This document shows positions 7,595 through 10,580 of a DNA stretch of 10,580 nt, one piece after another; within the stretch, counting starts at the first letter, position 1, and each line of letters starts with the position of its first letter. The stretch spans positions 1 through 10,580 of the forward strand of contig CADCOX010000267.1 of assembly GCA_902803195.1 (NCBI GenBank), in the 5' to 3' direction. The position numbers and the translations under genes are program-made. The notes under the pieces were generated by a model. The model was not told where the DNA came from. It did no database searches and was given only the letters and a program-made list of their open reading frames with translations. The stretch comes from an uncultured Bacteroidales bacterium. Lineage in GTDB: Bacteria; Bacteroidota; Bacteroidia; Bacteroidales; Bacteroidaceae.

Positions 7595-8233
7595 TCAGAG
7601 ATTGATGTGTAGTTGTTGAAAGCGGCTCCTAACTTGTTCGCGCAGCCGTTGCATACATTTGTATTTACTGGTTTTCAGACCCATCTTCGTCGTGTTCTCA
7701 GGTCGCAGAGCGAGGATATCGTCGAGCGTGCGATGCTCGAAGTAGAAGAGGGTTAAGATCTGACGGCAGCGCTCGGTCATAGCCAGTACTGCATCAGCGA
7801 CGACGCGCTCGCGCAAGTCATTCTCGCTGACCTCGTCAGGCTGTTCGGCATAACGTTCGCGGTCGAGGGTTTCGAGTGCACGATCGTTGTCCATCAGCTG
7901 AAGGCGGTTCTGGTGACGCAGCAGTTCCCAATGCTTTCGCTTGGCAATGGCCATAAGGAATGTGAGTAGCGAACTGGTCATCGGCACCAACCGTCCGTCG
8001 GCCCAGCGGCAGAGGCGTCCTTCGAAGACTTCAATACGGCGGGTCTCTATTTCACGCCAAAGGTGTATCATCGCGTCCTGGAAGACATCGTCCACGTTGG
8101 CTTCGTCTACGAACAGCGCACCGGCATGCGACGTGAAGTAGCGCTTGCAATCGAAATAGCACCTCTCCAGCCACGCATTGTCGTGCCTCAGCACGGCATT
8201 GACCATATCTATGTCAGACCATTTCTGCACCAT
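7595..8233 (-). CDS. ECF-type RNA polymerase sigma factor (sigma-70 family)
   Basis: Directs RNA polymerase to a set of promoters; 212 residues, near the usual ECF length. Region 2 lies at about 10-105, with the core-binding helix VDDVFQDAMIHLWREIETRR (47-66) and then MTSSLLTFLMAIAKRKHWELL (85-105) as the DNA-contact helices. A charged linker (about 110-145) leads to region 4 at about 147-202, starting AMTERCRQILTLFYFEHRTL (151-170). Its recognition-helix part is unusual, with RPENTTKMGLKTSKYKCMQR (177-196) in place of a typical TVKSRLHRA pattern, but similar layouts fit Bacteroidota ECF proteins. There is no region 3 or 1.1. The start at 8233 is the first ATG after an in-operon gap of 73 bases. 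No clear promoter of its own is seen, so it is probably co-transcribed with prsW. Confidence 0.88.
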   Translation of the reverse strand: MVQKWSDIDMVNAVLRHDNAWLERCYFDCKRYFTSHAGALFVDEANVDDVFQDAMIHLWREIETRRIEVFEGRLCRWADGRLVPMTSSLLTFLMAIAKRKHWELLRHQNRLQLMDNDRALETLDRERYAEQPDEVSENDLRERVVADAVLAMTERCRQILTLFYFEHRTLDDILALRPENTTKMGLKTSKYKCMQRLREQVRSRFQQLHINL

Positions 8234-8306
8234 TTTCAGCTCTTGATGTTAAACGGGGAAAAGAAGTGACCCTCTGCCCTACAGTTTTTTTCGATGGACT
8301 CAATTT

Positions 8307-9029
8307 TTAGTTCCTTACATAGTTATCCTTGTCAGCGTCGGCCATCTCTCGGATGTGACGCGTACAGAGCTTACGCAGCTCGTTGCAGAACAGCAAGAGT
8401 ACAATCCCGAACATGGCCTCCAAGCCTGGGGAAACCTCCTGAGCCATCGCTATAGTATCGAAAATGCCGTGAGCCAATACAGGAGCAGCCAACACCCAAA
8501 CAGCATTGCGCTTAGGGTTATGACCAAAGTGGACGAGGCTATAGTAATACCCCATCAATACAGCGAAGAAGAAATGGGCAGGAACGGAGAGCAGGCCGCG
8601 CAGGATGGCCGTAAAAGCCCAGTTGTCACCTGCGTTGAACACGTACTGGATGTTCTCAAAGGCTGCAAATCCCAGCCCGATGCAGACGGAATACACAATG
8701 CCGTCGAGATGCTCATCGAAATAAGGATTCCGCCGCAACAGCAACCACAGGAAGAACAGTTTGGACAGTTCCTCAGGCAGAGCGGCCGCACCGAACGAGT
8801 GCAGGAGTGCCTCGAACGAGTTGCTGTAGCTCGGAGGGATGAGCCCAGATGACAGCAAGGGCATGGAGATCGCCAAGGACCCGAAGGCTGATAGTACGCC
8901 GAAAATGACACCCTTAACCAGCAGCCGAGGCGGCTCGGGTTGTTCCTTGTCGCGAATCAGGATGAGGATCATCAGGATCACGGCAGGCAGTAGGGCGGCA
9001 GCAAGAATCACATAACTGGCGGTTTGCAT
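8307..9029 (-). CDS. prsW: PrsW-family intramembrane protease
   Basis: Polytopic membrane protein of 240 residues with about seven hydrophobic segments and the PrsW-family signatures. These are PEELSK (85-90, E86/E87), FAAFENIQYV (121-130, E125 N126), PAHFFF (150-155, H152) and LAHGIFDT (185-192, H187, D191), each inside or next to a membrane segment. In Bacillus subtilis, PrsW makes the first cut in the anti-sigma factor RsiW, which frees the ECF factor SigW. More distant relatives belong to the CPBP/ABI superfamily. Here the gene is first in an apparent operon with an ECF sigma factor and a single-pass membrane protein, which supports an analogous role. The symbol is by family only; the actual substrate is not shown. 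The start at 9029 gives a clean N-terminal membrane segment. Confidence 0.87.
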   Translation of the reverse strand: MQTASYVILAAALLPAVILMILILIRDKEQPEPPRLLVKGVIFGVLSAFGSLAISMPLLSSGLIPPSYSNSFEALLHSFGAAALPEELSKLFFLWLLLRRNPYFDEHLDGIVYSVCIGLGFAAFENIQYVFNAGDNWAFTAILRGLLSVPAHFFFAVLMGYYYSLVHFGHNPKRNAVWVLAAPVLAHGIFDTIAMAQEVSPGLEAMFGIVLLLFCNELRKLCTRHIREMADADKDNYVRN

Positions 9030-9124
9030 CGGTCAGCGGCTTTGGGTGTAATGATGAATTAATTTGTGATGAAATTAATTGATGAACGCACGCACGCGCG
9101 AGCGAACAAACCCTAAATCGAGGA

Positions 9125-9156
9125 CAAAGTAAGAAAAATCTTTGAGAATATGCAAA
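9125..9156 (-). promoter_or_regulatory. Predicted promoter of the prsW operon
   Basis: On the minus strand, TTTG (9153-9156), 20 bases, then TTACTTTG (9125-9132) matches the Bacteroidota promoter with one mismatch in the -7 box. Transcription would start near 9118-9121, giving a leader of about 90 bases. That leader holds GC-rich alternating cgcacgcacgcgcg and AT-rich segments with no recognised element. Confidence 0.55.
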
Positions 9157-9215
9157 TTTTCTGGCAGAAAGTTGACAGAAAAGTAAAAGATTGCATTTTC
9201 TTGGTCGAAAATTTG
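9153..9215. repeat. 9-bp inverted repeat carrying both divergent -33 boxes
   Basis: CAAATTTTC (9153-9161) and GAAAATTTG (9207-9215) are perfect inverted copies. Each contains the -33 TTTG of one of two divergent promoters (prsW operon leftward, RNA rightward). It may be an operator, or simply two copies of an extended -33 context. Confidence 0.55.
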
Positions 9216-9243
9216 GCAAGAAGCGTGATTCGGATTAACTTTG
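9212..9243 (+). promoter_or_regulatory. Promoter of the predicted structured RNA
   Basis: TTTG (9212-9215), 20 bases, then TAACTTTG (9236-9243) is a complete match to the Bacteroidota promoter pointing right. The expected start is near 9247-9250. No convincing protein gene follows on this strand before 9894. Confidence 0.8.
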
Positions 9244-9248
9244 CAGCG

Positions 9249-9479
9249 TGATCTTTGAAACAGAAGTACCGCAACCACGATACTTTCGACTTATAGCCGC
9301 ATCGGTTAGATTGGGAGACTCATCAATAATAATCAGAAAACCGAGGAAGCTTCGCGCTCCAATGGCGGGCTGCGCCCTTCGGGGTAACCTCTCACGCAGA
9401 GGCCGGCAGATTACAAAGGACGCGAGCACTCAAATCATATTCACTCGGAGTTCTCATCACATCACCGATGCGGTTTTTT
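9249..9479 (+). ncRNA. Predicted stand-alone structured RNA, about 230 nt
   Basis: No protein is supported here, but the RNA reading is. A closing helix pairs 9297-9306 (CCGCATCGGT) with 9464-9473 (ACCGATGCGG), 10 perfect base pairs, extendable by a G-U and an A-U pair. Nested inside are GAGACTC (9315-9321) with GAGTTCTC (9448-9455, one bulge) and CGAG (9342-9345) with CTCG (9444-9447). Then 9349-9360 pairs with 9418-9427 (10 pairs, two bulges) and CTGCG (9370-9374) with CGCAG (9395-9399). The apex has a CCC-TTCG-GGG tetraloop hairpin (9375-9384). A promoter lies just upstream and six T residues just downstream. I do not recognise the family. Bacteroidales-1 RNA and a divergent 6S-like RNA are candidates because of length, promoter and terminator; a regulatory small RNA is also possible. 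Confidence 0.68.
9464..9479 (+). terminator. Terminator-like end of the structured RNA
   Basis: The downstream arm of the RNA's closing helix, ACCGATGCGG (9464-9473), is followed at once by six T residues (9474-9479). The helix is long-range rather than a compact hairpin, so intrinsic termination here is plausible but less certain than at 7179-7214. Confidence 0.5.
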
Positions 9480-9487
9480 CTTTGACA

Positions 9488-9539
9488 CCATCGGTAAGAT
9501 TCCATTTTTCTGTATCATCTGGTATCTTTCTGCCGATGG
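9488..9539. other. Long imperfect hairpin downstream of the structured RNA
   Basis: CCATCGG (9488-9494) pairs with CCGATGG (9533-9539), AAGAT (9496-9500) with ATCTT (9524-9528) and CCA (9502-9504) with TGG (9520-9522). That gives 15 pairs with one small internal loop and one T-T mismatch. No T-run follows on either strand, so it is not a standard terminator. Its left arm also matches an arm of the RNA's closing helix. Confidence 0.55.
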
Positions 9540-9547
9540 CCGACAGC

Positions 9548-9578
9548 GTCCCGCGATTAGCCGTGGGACTAATCCCAC
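9548..9578. other. Cluster of mutually exclusive small hairpins at the small-gene stop codon
   Basis: GTGGGA (9563-9568) pairs with TCCCAC (9573-9578) around a 4-base loop. GATTAG (9555-9560) can instead pair with CTAATC (9569-9574), and GTCCC (9548-9552) with GGGAC (9565-9569). The first hairpin touches the stop codon of the small gene (9580-9578, minus strand). There is no T-run, so it may protect a transcript's 3' end. Confidence 0.5.
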
Positions 9579-9766
9579 TACAGCAAGCGCTTGAAGGCCG
9601 CTACCTTCGCCTCCACCTCATCTGCAGTCAGTTCTGGCAGCTCAGCTCTCAGCCATGCGCGGAACGCTTGTTCCACATGGGCACGCTCTTGCGCCTTACC
9701 CGCTTTCACGCCGCTCGCATAAGGCGTCGAAGGCAGCAAAGCCCGATTGAAATTCCCGTCACTCAT
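9578..9766 (-). CDS. Small conserved-looking cytoplasmic protein, 62 residues
   Basis: I do not recognise a named family and give no function. The protein begins MSDGNFNRALLPSTPYASGV, continues through a charged helical part (about 20-46, KAGKAQERAHVEQAFRAW) and ends in ELPELTADEVEAKVAAFKRLL (42-62). There is no signal peptide, membrane segment or cysteine. The case for a real gene is its own well-placed promoter, about 20 leader bases to the ATG at 9766, and a balanced soluble composition unlike the shadow frames around it. It is divergent from the amidase gene and convergent with the predicted RNA. Only about 100 bases separate its stop codon from the end of that RNA. No T-tract terminator is seen. 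Confidence 0.72.
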   Translation of the reverse strand: MSDGNFNRALLPSTPYASGVKAGKAQERAHVEQAFRAWLRAELPELTADEVEAKVAAFKRLL

Positions 9767-9789
9767 GTCGTTTTCTTTTTTTAGCGGTG

Positions 9790-9822
9790 CAAAAGTACAA
9801 AAAAAGAGGTTTCAAATGCAAA
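9790..9822 (-). promoter_or_regulatory. Promoter of the 62-residue protein gene
   Basis: On the minus strand, TTTG (9819-9822), 21 bases, then TACTTTTG (9790-9797), followed by CACCGC. This is a full Bacteroidota promoter match, giving a start near 9783-9786 and a leader of about 20 bases. Confidence 0.8.
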
Positions 9823-9861
9823 AAAAATACCACTTTAAACGCTGAACTTCAAACTTTTTCC

Positions 9862-9883
9862 TATCTTTGCGCCCAATAAGGAG
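9862..9883 (+). promoter_or_regulatory. -7 promoter box and Shine-Dalgarno-like site of the amidase gene
   Basis: TATCTTTG (9862-9869), followed by CGCCC, is a full -7 match. No TTTG lies 19-21 bases before it, so the -33 element is weak or absent. AAGGAG (9878-9883) lies 10 bases before the ATG at 9894. Such a site is uncommon in Bacteroidota genes and fixes the start codon. Confidence 0.65.
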
Positions 9884-9893
9884 TAAAAACATC

Positions 9894-10580
9894 ATGAAAC
9901 GCATCGCTTTATGGGCGTTGTGCCTCTTACCTTTGTTGGTGATGGGGGCAAACAAAGTGACGTGGGTCATCGACCCAGGTCATGGCGGTCATGACTATGG
10001 CTGCGAAGGCCGAAAAGCCAAGGAGAAGGAGATCACCCTCGCCATCGCCAAAGAGGTCGGACGGTTGGTCAAAAAGAACATCAACGGTGTGCGCGTCATT
10101 TATACACGCGAGAAGGACACCTACCCCACCCTCTCTGAACGTTGCAACCTGGCCAATGCACGAGGAGCGGCACTCTTCCTCTCCATTCATGTCAACTCGG
10201 CGCCCAACCGCTACGTCCGCGGCACCGAATCGTTCTACGCTACGAATGTCCCGCTATCGGGCACGCAAGCAGGTAAGAGTGAACTCCTTGCCCTGCTCAT
10301 TCAGCGGCAGTATATGGCTCATGGGCGCGATGCCAGCCGAGGTGTCAAGCAGCGCGAGCTTTACGTCTGCGAGCACACCAATATGCCCTCTGTACTTACC
10401 GAAGTGGGGTTCATCACTAACGCCGACGAGGAGATTTACCTAGCCTCCAAGCAGGGACAGAAGGAACTGGCACAGGCCATCTACCAGGCCCTTGCCGAGT
10501 ACCAAGAACTCACCAAGAACGGAACTGTAGACAAGCGCAAGCTGCGCAACCTGCGTTATATGACCTACGCTCCCGTAGCC
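9894..10580 (+). CDS. N-acetylmuramoyl-L-alanine amidase (Amidase_3), partial, C-terminus beyond window
   Basis: Zinc-dependent cell-wall hydrolase that cuts the bond between N-acetylmuramic acid and L-alanine in peptidoglycan, probably in the periplasm during cell separation or remodelling. I translated 229 codons, open to the right edge. The signal peptide is about residues 1-18 (RIALWALCLLPLLVMG). The catalytic domain begins at 21 with WVIDPGHGGHDYG (24-36, Zn ligand H30). The other expected ligands and catalytic residue follow: E46 in KEKEITLA, H99 in FLSIHVNSAPN (95-105) and E170 in PSVLTEVGFITN (165-176). The domain ends near 205. The remaining visible residues (NGTVDKRKLRNL) suggest a C-terminal extension, whose nature is off the edge. 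The promoter is its own, and the neighbouring small gene is divergent. Confidence 0.93.
   Translation, partial: MKRIALWALCLLPLLVMGANKVTWVIDPGHGGHDYGCEGRKAKEKEITLAIAKEVGRLVKKNINGVRVIYTREKDTYPTLSERCNLANARGAALFLSIHVNSAPNRYVRGTESFYATNVPLSGTQAGKSELLALLIQRQYMAHGRDASRGVKQRELYVCEHTNMPSVLTEVGFITNADEEIYLASKQGQKELAQAIYQALAEYQELTKNGTVDKRKLRNLRYMTYAPVA

Noticed and set aside
9341..9400. Resemblance to the conserved GAGGAAAGTCC region of RNase P RNA
   Set aside because: Only a few bases match (GAGGAA, CTCCA, GGTAAC). The other conserved RNase P blocks are absent and the total length is too short.
9235..9429. Minus-strand open frame of 64 codons
   Set aside because: It is antisense to the predicted RNA, overlaps its -7 promoter box, has no promoter and gives an unconvincing protein.
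9248..9784. Plus-strand open frame of 178 codons with a GTG start downstream of a good promoter
   Set aside because: Its product is irregular and rich in Arg and Ser with no domain-like pattern. It runs through the structured RNA, the T-run, the hairpins and antisense across the small gene. Non-coding RNA explains the promoter better.

Overview
The window looks like a chromosomal segment from a member of the Bacteroidota, most likely a Prevotella-like member of the Bacteroidales. Five intergenic regions carry matches to the Bacteroidota housekeeping promoter (a -33 TTTG and a -7 TAnnTTTG, 19-21 bases apart), some of them with one mismatch. A secreted multimodular glycosidase ends in a Bacteroidales-type C-terminal tail. 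All protein genes except the last one on the right lie on the minus strand. Nothing here looks like phage, transposon, CRISPR or tRNA.

Positions 1-4076 (minus) hold a tripartite export system in the order TolC-like outer-membrane factor, HlyD-type periplasmic adaptor, ABC-2 permease. The permease runs off the left edge. No ATPase is visible, so it is expected further left. The tolC gene has its own promoter, and its product carries a large unusual insertion with repeated Asn/Asp-Pro-helix units.

Positions 4182-7168 (minus) hold one 907-residue secreted enzyme: a TIM-barrel glycosidase of the GH-A type with an NEP motif, then a ricin-like beta-trefoil, fibronectin III, a LamG-like domain and a C-terminal sorting-like tail. 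It has a near-ideal promoter. Two hairpins and a 22-bp phased repeat follow its stop codon. No susC/susD or other saccharide-utilisation genes are beside it.

Positions 7179-9156 (minus) look like a compact operon: a PrsW-family intramembrane protease, an ECF-type sigma factor and a 122-residue single-pass membrane protein. It has one promoter before prsW and one strong terminator that overlaps the last stop codon. By analogy with the Bacillus PrsW/RsiW/SigW pathway, the small protein is a candidate anti-sigma factor, although it lacks the zinc anti-sigma motif.

Positions 9207-9580 (plus) contain the most unusual part. A good promoter points right into a sequence with no convincing protein gene. 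That sequence can fold into a nested structure closed by a 10-bp perfect long-range helix and followed by six T residues, as expected for a stand-alone RNA of about 230 nt. Further hairpins follow it, and some of their arms could pair alternatively with the RNA's closing helix.

Positions 9578-10580 hold a 62-residue conserved-looking small protein (minus) divergent from a secreted N-acetylmuramoyl-L-alanine amidase (plus), which runs off the right edge.
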